Below are positions 38,519 to 48,856 of a stretch of DNA of 51,959 nt, piece after piece. Numbering within the stretch: the stretch's first letter is position 1; every line of letters begins with the position of its first letter. The position numbers and the translations under genes are program-made. The notes below the pieces were generated by a model. That model saw only the letters and a program-made list of their open reading frames with translations, was not told the origin of the DNA and did not search any database. This DNA is from Rhodococcus aetherivorans (GTDB lineage Bacteria > Actinomycetota > Actinomycetes > Mycobacteriales > Mycobacteriaceae), in the NCBI RefSeq assembly GCF_011058165.1, contig NZ_JAALEG010000038.1, positions 1-51,959 on the forward strand, read 5' to 3'.

Positions 38519-39115
38519 ATGGAAGCCTTCACCACTCACAAGGGCATCGGCGTTCCGCTGCGCCGGTCGAACGTCGACACTGACCAGATCATCCCCGCGG
38601 TGTATCTGAAGCGGGTCACTCGAAGCGGATTCGAGGACGGGCTGTTTGCCGCCTGGCGCACGGATCCGGCCTTCGTACTGAACACTCCGCCGTTCGACCG
38701 GGGCAGTGTCCTCGTGGCCGGGCCGGATTTCGGCACCGGGTCCTCCCGCGAGCACGCCGTGTGGGCGCTGTCCGATTACGGCTTCCGCGTCGTGATCTCG
38801 TCCCGCTTCGCCGACATCTTCCGGGGCAACTCCGGAAAGGCCGGACTGCTGGCCGCTCAGGTCGAGCAGCCGGACGTCGAATTGCTCTGGAAACTCATCG
38901 AACAACAGCCGGGACTGGAGCTGGAGGTCGACCTCGAGCATCGCACCGTGACCGCCGGAACCACCGTGGTGCCGTTCAGCATTGACGACTACACCCGGTG
39001 GCGTCTGCTGGAGGGTCTCGACGACATCGGGCTCACGTTACGGCAGGTAGAGGCGATTTCCGAGTTCGAAAACGCAAGGCCGTCTTGGAAACCGCGGACC
39101 CTCCCGGCGCCCTGA
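38519..39115 (+). CDS. leuD: 3-isopropylmalate dehydratase small subunit
   Basis: LeuD supplies the swivel domain of isopropylmalate isomerase. The 198-residue protein has [30 protein letters not shown] (substrate-binding Ser-Arg), and [22 protein letters not shown] 38519 has AAGGAG 8 nt upstream. It forms an operon with leuC, closed by the hairpin at 39137-39176. Confidence 0.97.
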   Translation: MEAFTTHKGIGVPLRRSNVDTDQIIPAVYLKRVTRSGFEDGLFAAWRTDPAFVLNTPPFDRGSVLVAGPDFGTGSSREHAVWALSDYGFRVVISSRFADIFRGNSGKAGLLAAQVEQPDVELLWKLIEQQPGLELEVDLEHRTVTAGTTVVPFSIDDYTRWRLLEGLDDIGLTLRQVEAISEFENARPSWKPRTLPAP

Positions 39116-39136
39116 TCCGGCCCCGAATCGGGCCTG

Positions 39137-39176
39137 GGCGGGCCGGATCCGACGACACGTTCGGATCCGGCCCGCC
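39137..39176 (+). terminator. 16-bp hairpin after leuD
   Basis: Perfect 16-bp arms (39137-39152, 39161-39176) with an 8-nt loop, then TGTAATTTG. Confidence 0.75.
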
Positions 39177-39283
39177 TGTAATTTGCATGAGAATTGGCGT
39201 GGCACATAGACTCTTGCCCGTTTGCGGGTCTACCGTGGACTCGAGTCGGTCTGACGGTGGACCGTTATGTGCGGAGGAATGCA

Positions 39284-40018
39284 ATGAACAAGGCAGAGCT
39301 GATCGATGTTCTGACCGAAAAACTCGGTTCGGACAGGCGCACTGCAACGGCGGCCGTGGAGCACATGGTCGACGCGATCGTGCGCGCAGTGCACTCGGGT
39401 AAGAGCGTCACGATCACCGGCTTCGGCGTCTTCGAGCAGCGCCGCCGCGCGGCGCGGGTCGCGCGCAACCCGCGCACGGGTGAGACCGTGAAGGTCAAGC
39501 CGACGTCGGTGCCGGCGTTCCGCCCCGGCGCGCAGTTCAAGGCGGTCATCGCCGGCAGCCAGAAGCTCCCCGCGACCGGTCCGGCCGTCAAGCGGGGCGC
39601 GGCTGCCGCGGCGAAGAAGACCGCGGCCGCGAAGAAGACCGCGGCCAAGAAGACCGCGGCGGCGAAGAAGACTGCCGCCAAGGCAGCTCCGGCGAAGAAG
39701 GCGACCACGGCGGCCAAGGCTCCGGCCAAGACCACCGCGGCGAAGAAGACCACGGCGGCCAAGGCTCCGGCCAAGACCACCGCGGCCAAGAAGACCACGG
39801 CGGCGAAGAAGACCACGGCGGCCAAGGCTCCGGCCAAGACCACCGCGGCCAAGAAGACCACCGCGGCGAAGAAGACCACCGCGGCCAAGGCTCCGGCCAA
39901 GACCACCGCGGCCAAGAAGACCACCGCGGCGAAGAAGACCACCGCGGCCAAGGCTCCGGCCAAGAAGACCACCGCGGCCAAGAAGGCGCCGGCCCGGAAG
40001 GCTGCAGCCAAGAAGTAG
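39284..40018 (+). CDS. hupB: Histone-like HU protein with long Lys/Ala tail
   Basis: HupB bends and compacts DNA. The 244-residue protein has an HU domain (1-92: [61 protein letters not shown]) followed by a histone H1-like tail from about 105 with some 60 Lys and Ala in [15 protein letters not shown] repeats. The tail is encoded by near-identical 45- and 63-bp units (39716-39949), so its length may vary between strains. The mycobacterial protein is about 214 residues with a similar tail that is acetylated and methylated. ATG 39284 has GGAGG 7 nt upstream. Confidence 0.96.
   Translation: MNKAELIDVLTEKLGSDRRTATAAVEHMVDAIVRAVHSGKSVTITGFGVFEQRRRAARVARNPRTGETVKVKPTSVPAFRPGAQFKAVIAGSQKLPATGPAVKRGAAAAAKKTAAAKKTAAKKTAAAKKTAAKAAPAKKATTAAKAPAKTTAAKKTTAAKAPAKTTAAKKTTAAKKTTAAKAPAKTTAAKKTTAAKKTTAAKAPAKTTAAKKTTAAKKTTAAKAPAKKTTAAKKAPARKAAAKK
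39716..39949 (+). repeat. 45/63-bp tandem coding repeats in hupB
   Basis: One 45-bp unit (39716-39760) and three 63-bp units (39761-39823, 39824-39886, 39887-39949) each begin AAGGCTCCGGCCAAG. The 63-bp unit is the 45-bp unit plus an extra AAKKTT step. Confidence 0.9.
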
Positions 40019-40056
40019 GGCTGCTGGGAGTAGGGCTGCCGAGAACTAGGGCTGCC
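40016..40056. repeat. TAGGGCTGC triple repeat at the hupB stop
   Basis: TAGGGCTGC occurs three times at about 40016, 40031 and 40047; the first TAG is the hupB stop codon. Confidence 0.7.
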
Positions 40057-40072
40057 AACCGGATACCGTCCG

Positions 40073-40110
40073 TTCGGCGGCCATCGGGGGGAACCTCGAT
40101 GGCCGCCGAA
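40073..40110. terminator. Bidirectional hairpin between hupB and mutT1
   Basis: Perfect 14-bp arms (40073-40086, 40097-40110) with a 10-nt loop, seven nt before the mutT1 stop. Confidence 0.7.
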
Positions 40111-40116
40111 GCGCGT

Positions 40117-41049
40117 TCAGGCGGGCCCGGCGGGCAGCGGGCTGTCGATGTGGTCCACCGCGACGAGCCGGTCGCCGGCGAGCGACAGCACCCACGTGCT
40201 GCCCTTGCGGTTACGCGTGTTCGGCGCGGTGATCCCGTCGTGCTCGGCCCACCATTGCACAAGGTCCGGGATCACCTTGCCCTGGCTGCAGATCACCGGC
40301 ACCCCGCCGCGCTGGGCGAGGTCGAGCACCCGCTTGCGCCCGAGTTGCGGGTCGGCGCTGTACTCCTCCTCCGTGAGGGAGGGTTCGACGGCAACGTCGA
40401 TCCCGAGCCGGTCCGCGAGCGGTTGCACCGTCTGCACGCAGCGTGCCCGGTCCGCGGCGACCACGCTGTCGGCGCCGAACGCGAGCAGTTGCGGAACGAG
40501 GGCCTGGGCCTGGGCACGGCCCGCCGCGTCGAGCGGCCGGTCCCGATCGTCGCCCCGGTGATTCCTGCGGCTGCCGGCCTTGGCATGCCGCACGATCAGC
40601 ACCGTCGCCGTGTCCGGCGGCAGGGCCTGGAAGCGGCGCAGCACCGTGTGGTCCATCGGGTACGACAGGGCCGCGAAGGCGTCGTCGGGTGCGAGCCAGC
40701 GCAGCTCGTCGACCTCGTCGTTGGGGGTGAACTCCCCGCTGCACTTCTCGGCGGCCCAGTAGTCCACCCGCTTGAGCTTGCGGTGACCCGGCACCGGGTA
40801 GGTGACCTTGCCGAGATACCGGCCGAGACGCGCCGAAATCCCGGTCTCCTCCTCGATCTCGCGCAGGGCGGCGACGATCGGGGTCTCGCCGGGATCGAGC
40901 TTGCCCTTGGGGAAGGACCAGTCGTCGTAACGCGGCCGGTGCACGACCGCCACGTCGAAACGGTTCCGGTCGGTCGGATTCCGTCGCCAGAGGACAGCCC
41001 CGGCGGCGAAGATGTTGGCTCGCATTGCGTTGTCGGAAACGGGGGACAC
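40117..41049 (-). CDS. mutT1: MutT1-like Nudix hydrolase fused to a histidine phosphatase domain
   Basis: The 310-residue protein combines an N-terminal Nudix domain (box GKLDPGETPIVAALREIEEETG, about 50-71) with a C-terminal phosphoglycerate-mutase-like histidine phosphatase domain (VLIVRHAKAG with catalytic RHG-type Arg-His, about 148-157). The mycobacterial counterpart Rv2985 cleans oxidised nucleotides (8-oxo-GTP/dGTP) and hydrolyses dinucleoside polyphosphates. GTG 41049 is chosen because GGAAGG (plus 41056-41061) is 6 nt upstream; the in-frame ATG 41055 would abut the RBS. It lies 14 nt downstream of ppk on the same strand. Confidence 0.93.
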   Translation of the reverse strand: MSPVSDNAMRANIFAAGAVLWRRNPTDRNRFDVAVVHRPRYDDWSFPKGKLDPGETPIVAALREIEEETGISARLGRYLGKVTYPVPGHRKLKRVDYWAAEKCSGEFTPNDEVDELRWLAPDDAFAALSYPMDHTVLRRFQALPPDTATVLIVRHAKAGSRRNHRGDDRDRPLDAAGRAQAQALVPQLLAFGADSVVAADRARCVQTVQPLADRLGIDVAVEPSLTEEEYSADPQLGRKRVLDLAQRGGVPVICSQGKVIPDLVQWWAEHDGITAPNTRNRKGSTWVLSLAGDRLVAVDHIDSPLPAGPA

Positions 41050-41063
41050 CGACATCCTTCCGA

Positions 41064-43280
41064 TCAGGAGCTACGGCTACGCATGAGCTCTTCTTGATGG
41101 TCACGGGCCGCGGTTCCGGGAGCCGGCGACGCGAGCCAGGTTCCGTCGGCCCGCAACGTCCAGCACCGGGTGGCCGGGTCGAGCGCCGACTCGAAGATCG
41201 AGTCGAGTTGCGCCGCCAGTCGGGGATCCTTCACCTGTGCCATCACCTCCACCCGGCGATCGAGGTTGCGATGCATCATGTCGGCGCTGCCGATCCAGAT
41301 CTCGTCGGCTGCCCGGAAATGCAGGACGCGCGAGTGCTCCAGGAACCGCCCGAGGATGGACCGCACCGTGATGTTCTCGCTCAGTCCGGGTACTCCGGGC
41401 TTGAGCGCGCAGATGCCGCGCACGACGATCTCCACCGGCACCCCCGCGCAGGAGGCGCGGTACAGCGCGTCGATGACCTGCTCGTCGACCAGCGCATTGG
41501 CCTTCAGGCGGATCCGGGCGTCGCGACCGGCCGCGTGGTGCTCGATCTCGGCGTCGATCCGTTCGATGATGCCCGCTCGCACGCCGTGCGGGGCCACGAG
41601 CAGGTTGCGGTACTTCGCCATCCGCGAGTAACCGGTGAGCGTGTTGAACAGATCGGTCAGGTCCGCGCCGATCTCCGGGGCGGCGGTGAGCAGGCCGACG
41701 TCCTCGTAGAGCCGGGCGGTCTTCGGGTTGTAGTTGCCGGTACCGATGTGGCAGTAGCGGCGGATGAGCGAGCCCTCCCGGCGGACCACGAGGCACGTCT
41801 TGCAGTGGGTCTTCAGTCCCACCAGGCCGTACACCACGTGCACGCCGGCCTGTTCGAGTTTGCGGGCCCACTTGATGTTCGCCTGCTCGTCGAAGCGGGC
41901 CTTGATCTCCACCAGCGCCACCACCTGCTTGCCGGCCTCCGCCGCGGCGATCAGTGCGTTGACGATGGGGGAGTCGCCGGAGGTGCGGTAGAGGGTCTGC
42001 TTGATCGCGAGCACCTGGCTGTCGGCTGCGGCCTGCTCGATGAACCGTTGCACGCTGGTGGAGAAGGAATCGTAGGGGTGGTGCACCAGCACGTCGCCCT
42101 CGCGCAGCGTCGAGAACACGCTCTTGGGGGTCTCGCGTTCGCCGAACGCGGGGTGCGTGGCCGGCACGAACGGCCGGTCCTTCAGGTCGGGGCGGTCCAC
42201 GCCGTGCACCTGCCACAGGCTCGACAGGTCCAGCAGTCCCGGCAGCTGCACCACGTCGGCGGGATCGACGTCGAGCTCGCGCAGCAGCAGTTCGAGCATG
42301 TGCTCGGTCATGTCGTCGGCGACCTCGAGACGCACGGGAGAACCGAAGCGGCGACGGGCGAGTTCCCGCTCGAGCGCCTGGAGGAGATCCTCGTCGCGGT
42401 CCTCCTCGACCTCGAAGTCGGCGTTGCGCGTGACCCGGAAGGCGTGGTGCTCGACGATTTCCATGCCGGGGAACAGCACGTCGAGATGTGCCGCGATGAG
42501 TTCCTCGAGAGGCAGGAACGCGTCGATCTCGTCCGGGGAGCCTTCCCGGCGGACCCGGACGAAGCGATCGACGTTGTCCGGCACCTTCACCCGCGCGAAG
42601 TGCTCCCCGGCGGACTCCAGATCCTTCACGGTGACAGCGAGGTTGAGGCTCAGCCCGCTGATGTACGGGAACGGGTGTGCCGGATCGACCGCGAGGGGCG
42701 TCAGTACCGGGAACACCTGCTCGACGAAGTACGCGGTCAGGCGCTGTTTTTCGTCGTCGGTCAGATCCTCCCAGTCGATGATGGAAATGCCTTCGGCGGT
42801 CAGGGCGGGCAGGACCGAATCGAGGAAGACGAGAGCGTGCCGGCGCGCGATCTCCTGGGTGCTGCGCGCGATGAGCGCGAGTTGCGCTCGTGGCGACAGC
42901 CCGTCGGCGGAGCGGACCGACAGGCCGGTTTCGGCACGGCGCTTGAGGCCGGCGACACGCACCATGTAGAACTCGTCGAGGTTCGAGGCGAAGATCGCAA
43001 GGAACTTGGCGCGTTCGAGGAGCGGCAGAGACGTGTCCTCGGCCAGCGCGAGCACTCGCGCGTTGAAGTCGAGCCAGCTCAGTTCCCGGTTGAGGTAGCG
43101 GTCCAGCGGCAAGCCGTCGGCGACCGCCTGCAGCATCGTGGCTGCGGGCGGGGCACTCGGCGCCGAGGCCGAACGGGTGGCGGTGGTGCCGTCGAGTCCG
43201 GCTCCGCCGTCGCCGGATGCCCCGGCGAACCCGGGAGGTTCGGTGTCGATGCGCTGGTCCGTGGAATCGCCGTGTTTCAC
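41064..43280 (-). CDS. ppk: Polyphosphate kinase 1
   Basis: PPK1 polymerises the ATP gamma-phosphate into polyphosphate. The 738-residue protein has a low-complexity N-terminus (1-50), the N-domain ([37 protein letters not shown]), the H domain and two phospholipase-D-like C domains with autophosphorylated His492 in KTHCKTCLV and [22 protein letters not shown] 43280 is chosen because GATGAT lies 6 nt upstream; the frame is open far beyond this, but only by lack of stops opposite cofC and gpsA. It is followed by mutT1, the mycobacterial order. Confidence 0.95.
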   Translation of the reverse strand: MKHGDSTDQRIDTEPPGFAGASGDGGAGLDGTTATRSASAPSAPPAATMLQAVADGLPLDRYLNRELSWLDFNARVLALAEDTSLPLLERAKFLAIFASNLDEFYMVRVAGLKRRAETGLSVRSADGLSPRAQLALIARSTQEIARRHALVFLDSVLPALTAEGISIIDWEDLTDDEKQRLTAYFVEQVFPVLTPLAVDPAHPFPYISGLSLNLAVTVKDLESAGEHFARVKVPDNVDRFVRVRREGSPDEIDAFLPLEELIAAHLDVLFPGMEIVEHHAFRVTRNADFEVEEDRDEDLLQALERELARRRFGSPVRLEVADDMTEHMLELLLRELDVDPADVVQLPGLLDLSSLWQVHGVDRPDLKDRPFVPATHPAFGERETPKSVFSTLREGDVLVHHPYDSFSTSVQRFIEQAAADSQVLAIKQTLYRTSGDSPIVNALIAAAEAGKQVVALVEIKARFDEQANIKWARKLEQAGVHVVYGLVGLKTHCKTCLVVRREGSLIRRYCHIGTGNYNPKTARLYEDVGLLTAAPEIGADLTDLFNTLTGYSRMAKYRNLLVAPHGVRAGIIERIDAEIEHHAAGRDARIRLKANALVDEQVIDALYRASCAGVPVEIVVRGICALKPGVPGLSENITVRSILGRFLEHSRVLHFRAADEIWIGSADMMHRNLDRRVEVMAQVKDPRLAAQLDSIFESALDPATRCWTLRADGTWLASPAPGTAARDHQEELMRSRSS

Positions 43281-43330
43281 ACGTCGATCATCCCTCAGTT
43301 TCGGAACTGCGGACAATCCGTCGACGTACG

Positions 43331-44011
43331 TCACCCGAAGTCGGGATGACGAACGGGCATCGGCCATCCGATTCGCTCCAGAGCCGAGGCCGTCGCGGGC
43401 CCCACGCCCTGCGCCGTGGCGGCCTCGAGATCGGCGACGGTGTCCACGTCGAGCCGCAGTCCCGGCCAGTCCCCGGCCAGGGGGTGGGCTCCCGCCCGCA
43501 CGTGACGGTGCGCCGAGTCCGGACCGAACAGCGGGTGCAGCGGTTCGGTCCTGCAGTGCAGCAGCGCCGAGGTGCCGGTGCCGGTGTGGTCCACGACGAC
43601 CGCCCGGCCGACCTCGCGCGCCGCGGTCAGGGCCGCGGACAGTTCGGCGGGCCGCAGGGCCGGCAGGTCCGCGTGCAGCGCGACCAGATCCACGCCGGGC
43701 TCGCGGGACCGCACCCGCCGGGCCGCAGCGGCGAGCGCCGCATTCAGCGGATCGACGGCGGTGCCGGCCGTGTCGACGGCGGGGGGATCGGCGAGCGTGT
43801 GCGCCCCCGCGCGGAGAGCCAGCGCGGCGACATCGGCGTCGGTGGTGATCACGGTGACGGCGAGCCCCTCGACCGCCAGCGCCGCGTGGAGGGTGTCGTC
43901 GAGCATCGCGAGCACCAGGGCCGCTCGGGTGCCGGGGTCGAGGACGTGCGCCAGCCGCGACTTCGCCAGGCCGAGGGCCTTGACGGGAATCAGCGCGTGC
44001 GCGGCGGTCAT
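43331..44011 (-). CDS. cofC: 2-phospho-L-lactate / phosphoenolpyruvate guanylyltransferase (F420 synthesis)
   Basis: CofC (FbiD in mycobacteria) activates 2-phospholactate or phosphoenolpyruvate with GTP for coenzyme F420 synthesis. The 226-residue protein has the nucleotidyltransferase start [41 protein letters not shown] (metal-binding Asp), [14 protein letters not shown] and [10 protein letters not shown]. In mycobacteria Rv2983 uses phosphoenolpyruvate; which substrate applies here is not visible. ATG 44011 is chosen as the first Met matching family N-termini. It is divergent from gpsA and stands alone between ppk and gpsA. Confidence 0.9.
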   Translation of the reverse strand: MTAAHALIPVKALGLAKSRLAHVLDPGTRAALVLAMLDDTLHAALAVEGLAVTVITTDADVAALALRAGAHTLADPPAVDTAGTAVDPLNAALAAAARRVRSREPGVDLVALHADLPALRPAELSAALTAAREVGRAVVVDHTGTGTSALLHCRTEPLHPLFGPDSAHRHVRAGAHPLAGDWPGLRLDVDTVADLEAATAQGVGPATASALERIGWPMPVRHPDFG

Positions 44012-44126
44012 GGTCGTCGATTCTGCCAGTCGGCGACGAGGACGGTCGCGGGCGCGGCGGTGGGCGATACTGGAGCGGTCGCGGCGGTGGTCTGCGGACG
44101 GGATCGGACACGAGTAAGGGGACTGC

Positions 44127-45125
44127 GTGAGCAAGGCTGCGGTGTTGGGTGCGGGGTCGTGGGGGACGGCCTTCGCGAAGGTACTGGCGGAGGCCGGAAC
44201 GGACGTGACGATCTGGGCGCGGCGCGCGGAGGTGGCCGAGGCGATCGCCGCCCGGCACGAGAACCCGGACTATCTGCCGGGCGTCGAGTTGCCCTCGACG
44301 TTGCGCGCCACCGCGGATCACCGCGTCGCACTCGACGGAGTGGACTTCCTCGTCCTCGCGGTGCCGTCGCAGACGCTGCGCGCGAATCTCGGGGCGTGGC
44401 GCGACGACATCGGTTCCGACGCGACCCTGCTGAGCCTGGCGAAAGGCATCGAGGGCGGCACCCTCATGCGGATGAGTCAGGTGATCGCCCAGGTGACCGG
44501 TGCCGAACACGACCGCATCGCGGTGTTGTCCGGGCCGAATCTCGCCCGCGAGATCGCCGATCGGCAGCCCGCCGCCACGGTGATCGCGTGTTCCGACTCC
44601 ACTCGGGCGCTCGAGATTCAAAGAGCATGTGCAACAGGGTATTTCAGGCCCTACACGAACACCGACGTGATCGGCTGCGAGATCGGCGGCGCGTGCAAGA
44701 ACGTCATCGCGCTCGCGTGCGGCATGGCCGCCGGTGTCGGCCTCGGCGACAACACGATCGCCTCCATCATCACCCGTGGGCTGGCCGAGATCACCCGGCT
44801 GGGAACTGCCCTCGGTGCCAAGCCGACCACCCTGGCCGGGCTGGCGGGTGTCGGCGACCTCGTGGCCACGTGCACCTCGCCGCTGTCGCGTAACCGTTCG
44901 TTCGGGGAGCGACTGGGCAGGGGAGGGACACTCGAAAGCGCCCAGGAGGCCACGCACGGCCAGGTGGCCGAGGGGGTCAAGTCGTGCACCTCCGTCCGGG
45001 CGCTGGCGGCCAGTTACGACGTGGAGATGCCGCTCACCGACGCCGTGCACCGCGTCTGCTACGAGGGCATGTCGGTGCCCGAGGCGATCGGGCTGCTGCT
45101 CGGCCGCCGGATCAAGCCGGAGTGA
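44127..45125 (+). CDS. gpsA: Glycerol-3-phosphate dehydrogenase (NAD(P)+)
   Basis: GpsA reduces dihydroxyacetone phosphate to sn-glycerol-3-phosphate for phospholipid synthesis. The 332-residue protein has [19 protein letters not shown] (6-24), [29 protein letters not shown], and the catalytic [12 protein letters not shown] with [20 protein letters not shown] 44127 has AAGGGG about 6 nt upstream. The next gene begins 4 nt after the stop. Confidence 0.97.
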   Translation: MSKAAVLGAGSWGTAFAKVLAEAGTDVTIWARRAEVAEAIAARHENPDYLPGVELPSTLRATADHRVALDGVDFLVLAVPSQTLRANLGAWRDDIGSDATLLSLAKGIEGGTLMRMSQVIAQVTGAEHDRIAVLSGPNLAREIADRQPAATVIACSDSTRALEIQRACATGYFRPYTNTDVIGCEIGGACKNVIALACGMAAGVGLGDNTIASIITRGLAEITRLGTALGAKPTTLAGLAGVGDLVATCTSPLSRNRSFGERLGRGGTLESAQEATHGQVAEGVKSCTSVRALAASYDVEMPLTDAVHRVCYEGMSVPEAIGLLLGRRIKPE

Positions 45126-45129
45126 GACC

Positions 45130-46251
45130 GTGCCGGGTGACTCCACACGCTGCGTGAAAGCGGTTGCTGCCGAACATATTCCAGGGTATCCGCTGCAGCC
45201 CGGTCCGGTCCTCGCCGCCCCTTACCAGCTCGGCGCGGAGGGCACGGAGACCGACACCTACGCTCGCGCCTCGAATCCCGGTTGGCGTGCCCTCGAATCC
45301 GCGCTGGCCGCGCTCGAGGGCGCGGCCGCGGCCCGGGTCGTCGGGTCCGGGATGTCCGCGGTCACCGTCGCGCTGCGGGCGCTGACCCGTGGCGGCGGCA
45401 CCGTCGTCGTCCCCGCCGACGGGTACTACCAGGTGCGCGAATACGCGCGGGAACGCCTCGAGCCCCTCGGGATCACGGTCCACGAACTCACCGCCGCCCA
45501 GTTCGGCGACGGCAGTCTCCGCGCTGTCCTCGCCGGCGCCGGCGAGGGCGCGCTCGTGCTGGCCGAGACCCCGTCGAACCCGGGACTGGACGTCGTCGAT
45601 CTGCGCGCCACCGCGGCGCTGTGCCGGACGGCCGGCGCCCTGCTGCTGGTGGACAACACCACCGCCACCCCGCTGGGGCAGCAGCCGCTCGCGCTGGGCG
45701 CGGACATCGTCGTCGCCAGCGGCACGAAATCGCTCAGCGGGCACAGCGATCTGCTGATGGGGTACCTCGCTGTCGCCGACGATGCACTCGTGCCGGCCCT
45801 CGACCGGGAGCGCCTGCTCTCCGGGACCGTCCTCGGCCCGTTCGAGACGTGGCTGGCGCACCGCAGCCTGGGCACCGCCGGGCTGCGCTTCGACCGGCAG
45901 TGCGCCAACGCGCTCGCCGCGGCGTCGATGCTGCGCGAGCATCCCGCCGTGCGCGGCGTCCGCTACCCCGGTCTGGGCGACGATCCCGCCCACCTCGTCG
46001 CCGCGGCACAGATGCGCCGGTTCGGGCCGCTGGTGACGTTCCGGCTCGACGGCGAACAGCAGTTCCACCGGTTCGTCGCGGCGAGCGAGCTCGTCACCGC
46101 CGCGACCAGTTTCGGGGGCATCCACACCACCGCCGACCGGCGCGCCCGCTGGGGCGATCCCGTACCGGCCGGCTTCGTGCGATTGTCCTGCGGGATCGAG
46201 GACACCGCCGACCTGCTCGACGATCTCGACCGCGCGCTCTCCCGGTGCTGA
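45130..46251 (+). CDS. Cys/Met-metabolism PLP enzyme, annotated-type cystathionine gamma-lyase
   Basis: The 373-residue fold-type I PLP enzyme has [22 protein letters not shown] (the Y-x-R-x-xNPT-like start), [63 protein letters not shown] with the Schiff-base Lys, and a C-terminal half ending [22 protein letters not shown]. Members perform beta- or gamma-elimination or replacement on homocysteine and cysteine compounds; the reaction cannot be fixed. GTG 45130 has GGAG overlapping the gpsA end, so the pair is probably co-transcribed. Confidence 0.85.
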   Translation: MPGDSTRCVKAVAAEHIPGYPLQPGPVLAAPYQLGAEGTETDTYARASNPGWRALESALAALEGAAAARVVGSGMSAVTVALRALTRGGGTVVVPADGYYQVREYARERLEPLGITVHELTAAQFGDGSLRAVLAGAGEGALVLAETPSNPGLDVVDLRATAALCRTAGALLLVDNTTATPLGQQPLALGADIVVASGTKSLSGHSDLLMGYLAVADDALVPALDRERLLSGTVLGPFETWLAHRSLGTAGLRFDRQCANALAAASMLREHPAVRGVRYPGLGDDPAHLVAAAQMRRFGPLVTFRLDGEQQFHRFVAASELVTAATSFGGIHTTADRRARWGDPVPAGFVRLSCGIEDTADLLDDLDRALSRC

Positions 46252-46287
46252 GCAGGACTCGGGTATCTACCGGGGCGGCGGCACCGG

Positions 46288-46303
46288 TACGGTTTGTGCC
46301 GTG
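46288..46303 (+). promoter_or_regulatory. Leaderless-type promoter of ddl (TACGGT, 7 nt, GTG)
   Basis: TACGGT at 46288-46293 ends 7 nt before GTG 46301. Confidence 0.55.
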
Positions 46304-47407
46304 AGCACACCCCGTATCCGGGTGGCCGTCGTCTTCGGCGGCCGCAGCAACGAACATTCCGTCTCCTGCGTTTCGGCGGGCAGCATCCTGCGCCACCTCG
46401 ACCCGCAGCGTTACGAGGCCGTCCCGATCGGCATCACCACCGACGGCGCCTGGGTGCTCGCCGACACGGATCCCGAACGGCTCGCCAAGGCGGGCCGCGA
46501 GCTGCCGACCGTCGACGCGGAGGGAACGGCGCTGGTGCTCACCGCCGACCCCACTCGGGCCGGTGACATCGTCGCCCTCGACGAGGGCGAGTTCGGCAAG
46601 GTGCTCGCCTCCGTCGACGTCGTGTTCCCGGTGCTGCACGGCGCCTACGGCGAGGACGGCACGATCCAGGGGCTGCTCGAGCTCGCCGGCGTTCCGTACG
46701 TGGGACCCGGCGTGCTCGCCAGCGCCGCCGGGATGGACAAGGAGTTCACCAAGAAGCTGCTCGCGGCCGAGGGCCTGCCCGTCGGATTCCAGATCGTGCT
46801 GCGCCCCGGCGCCGCGACCCTCACCGAGGAGCAGAAACAGCGTCTCGGCCTCCCGGTCTTCGTCAAGCCCGCCCGCGGCGGCTCCTCCATCGGGATCAGC
46901 CGTGTCGCCGACTGGGCGGCGCTCGACGCGGCGATCGAGAAGGCCCGCCGGCACGACCCGAAGGTGATCGTCGAATCCGCGATCGTCGGTCGCGAGGTCG
47001 AGTGCGGCGTGCTCGAGTTCCCCGACGGCGACGTGCGCGCCAGTGTCGTCGCCGAGATCCGGATGCCCGACCCGTCCGGCGATCACGAGGCGTTCTACGA
47101 CTTCGACACCAAGTACCTCGACGACGTGTGCGAGTTCGACGTGCCCGCCAAGCTCGACGACGACGTCTCCGACCGGATCCGGGAGCTCGCGGTCCGCGCC
47201 TTCCGCGCCCTCGACTGCCAGGGCCTGTCCCGCGTCGACTTCTTCGTCACGGAGGACGGGCCCGTGATCAACGAGATCAACACCATGCCCGGGTTCACGT
47301 CGATCTCGATGTACCCGCGTATGTGGGAGGCCAGCGGTCTCGAGTACCGCACGCTGCTGTCCACGCTGGTGGACACCGCACTGGCGCGGGGGACCGGGCT
47401 GCGCTGA
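46301..47407 (+). CDS. ddl: D-alanine--D-alanine ligase
   Basis: Ddl makes the D-Ala-D-Ala end of peptidoglycan precursors. The 368-residue ATP-grasp protein has [80 protein letters not shown] and [21 protein letters not shown] supports the D-Ala rather than D-lactate type. GTG 46301 follows a -10 by 7 nt. The last 9 codons and the stop are part of a 33/34-bp tandem duplication that continues into the spacer. Confidence 0.96.
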   Translation: MSTPRIRVAVVFGGRSNEHSVSCVSAGSILRHLDPQRYEAVPIGITTDGAWVLADTDPERLAKAGRELPTVDAEGTALVLTADPTRAGDIVALDEGEFGKVLASVDVVFPVLHGAYGEDGTIQGLLELAGVPYVGPGVLASAAGMDKEFTKKLLAAEGLPVGFQIVLRPGAATLTEEQKQRLGLPVFVKPARGGSSIGISRVADWAALDAAIEKARRHDPKVIVESAIVGREVECGVLEFPDGDVRASVVAEIRMPDPSGDHEAFYDFDTKYLDDVCEFDVPAKLDDDVSDRIRELAVRAFRALDCQGLSRVDFFVTEDGPVINEINTMPGFTSISMYPRMWEASGLEYRTLLSTLVDTALARGTGLR

Positions 47408-47447
47408 TCCGCCCTGGCGCGGGGGGACCGGGCTGCGCTGATCCGCC
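47381..47447. repeat. 33/34-bp tandem duplication spanning the ddl stop
   Basis: Copy 1 at 47381-47413 and copy 2 at 47414-47447 are identical except for one extra G in copy 2. Each contains a TGA; the first is the ddl stop. Confidence 0.92.
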
Positions 47448-47458
47448 CGGGCGCGGAC

Positions 47459-47474
47459 TAGTCTGGGGGCCATG
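47459..47474 (+). promoter_or_regulatory. Leaderless-type promoter of proA (TAGTCT, 7 nt, ATG)
   Basis: TAGTCT at 47459-47464 ends 7 nt before ATG 47472, right after the tandem duplication. Confidence 0.6.
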
Positions 47475-48776
47475 ACTGCCGTGACCCCTGACTCATCTGC
47501 AACCGTTTCCGGGGACGTCCGGGCGACCGGCGCCGGGGACACCCGCGAGGCCGTGCACGCCGCGGCCCGTCGCGCCCGCGTCGCCTCCCGCCGGCTCGCC
47601 CTGCTCACCACCGCGCAGAAGGACGCCGCCCTGCACGCCGCCGCGGACGCGGTGCTCGCCGCGTCCGACGCGGTGCTCGCCGCGAACGCCGAGGACATCG
47701 AGACCGCCCGCGCGGCGGGCACCGAGGAGTCCCTGCTCGACCGGCTCCGGCTGACGCAGGCCCGCGTCGAGGGCATCGCGGCGGGGCTGCGGCAGGTCGC
47801 GGGGCTGCCCGACCCGATCGGCGAGGTGGTCCGTGGCTCGACCCTGCCCAACGGCCTCGAGATCCGGCAGATGCGGGTGCCGCTCGGCGTCGTCGGGATG
47901 GTGTACGAGGCCCGGCCCAACGTCACCGTCGACGCCTTCGGCCTGGCCCTCAAGTCCGGCAACGCGGCCCTGCTGCGCGGGTCGTCGTCGGCAGCCCACT
48001 CCAACGCCGCCCTCGTCGAGGCCCTGCGCGGCGCCCTCGCGATGCAGGAGCTGCCGGAGGACGCCGTACAACTGCTGCCCAGCGCGGACCGGTCCTCGGT
48101 CACGCACCTCATCCAGGCACGCGGACTCGTCGACGTCGTCATCCCGCGCGGCGGTGCCGGCCTGATCTCCGCCGTCGTCCGCGACGCCACCGTGCCCACC
48201 ATCGAGACGGGCGTGGGCAACTGCCACGTGTACGTGCACGCGTCGGCCGATCTGGACATGGCCGAGAAGATCGTCGTCAACGCCAAGACCCGCCGGCCCA
48301 GCGTGTGCAACACCGCCGAGACGATTCTGGTGGACAAGGCCGTCGCCGACACCGCCGTACCCCGGCTGCTGCAGGTGCTGCAGAACCACAGCGTCACCGT
48401 GCACGGTGACCTGCCCGGCCTCGAGCCGGCCACCGAGGCCGACTGGGCGGAGGAGTACCTGAGCCTCGACATCGCGCTCGCCGTCGTCGACGACCTCGAC
48501 GCGGCCGTCGCGCACATCGACCGGTACGGCACCGGCCACACCGAGGCCATCGTCACCTCCGACCTCGCGGCCGCCCGGGAGTTCTCCGCGCGGGTCGACG
48601 CCGCAGCCGTTATGGTCAACGCCTCGACGGCGTTCACCGACGGCGAGCAGTTCGGGTTCGGTGCCGAGATCGGCATCTCCACCCAGAAGCTGCATGCCCG
48701 CGGCCCGATGGGACTGCCGGAACTCACCTCCACCAAGTGGGTGGTGTGGGGCGACGGCCACACCCGGCCGGCCTGA
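47472..48776 (+). CDS. proA: Gamma-glutamyl phosphate reductase
   Basis: ProA reduces gamma-glutamyl phosphate to the semialdehyde in proline synthesis. The 434-residue aldehyde-dehydrogenase-fold protein has [51 protein letters not shown], catalytic Cys279 in [13 protein letters not shown], and [34 protein letters not shown] short N-terminal extension (about 30 residues) precedes the usual start region. ATG 47472 follows the -10 by 7 nt. It begins the block that in mycobacteria lies elsewhere (proA-Rv2426c-Rv2425c-nadD). Confidence 0.97.
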   Translation: MTAVTPDSSATVSGDVRATGAGDTREAVHAAARRARVASRRLALLTTAQKDAALHAAADAVLAASDAVLAANAEDIETARAAGTEESLLDRLRLTQARVEGIAAGLRQVAGLPDPIGEVVRGSTLPNGLEIRQMRVPLGVVGMVYEARPNVTVDAFGLALKSGNAALLRGSSSAAHSNAALVEALRGALAMQELPEDAVQLLPSADRSSVTHLIQARGLVDVVIPRGGAGLISAVVRDATVPTIETGVGNCHVYVHASADLDMAEKIVVNAKTRRPSVCNTAETILVDKAVADTAVPRLLQVLQNHSVTVHGDLPGLEPATEADWAEEYLSLDIALAVVDDLDAAVAHIDRYGTGHTEAIVTSDLAAAREFSARVDAAAVMVNASTAFTDGEQFGFGAEIGISTQKLHARGPMGLPELTSTKWVVWGDGHTRPA

Positions 48777-48856
48777 GGGTTCGCGACAGCGCTCGACGAG
48801 ACCGGACCGGACGAGACCCGGACCCGACAGGGCCGGCCCCGACGAAAGGACACAGC

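Noticed and set aside
39716-39949. CRISPR-like periodic repeat
   Set aside because: The repeat is in frame within hupB, has no unique spacers and encodes the Lys/Ala tail.
41064-45146. 1360-codon minus-strand open frame
   Set aside because: Only 41064-43280 is ppk. The rest is antisense to gpsA and overlaps cofC in another frame, with low-complexity Arg/Gly/Pro sequence, so it is a GC-driven shadow.
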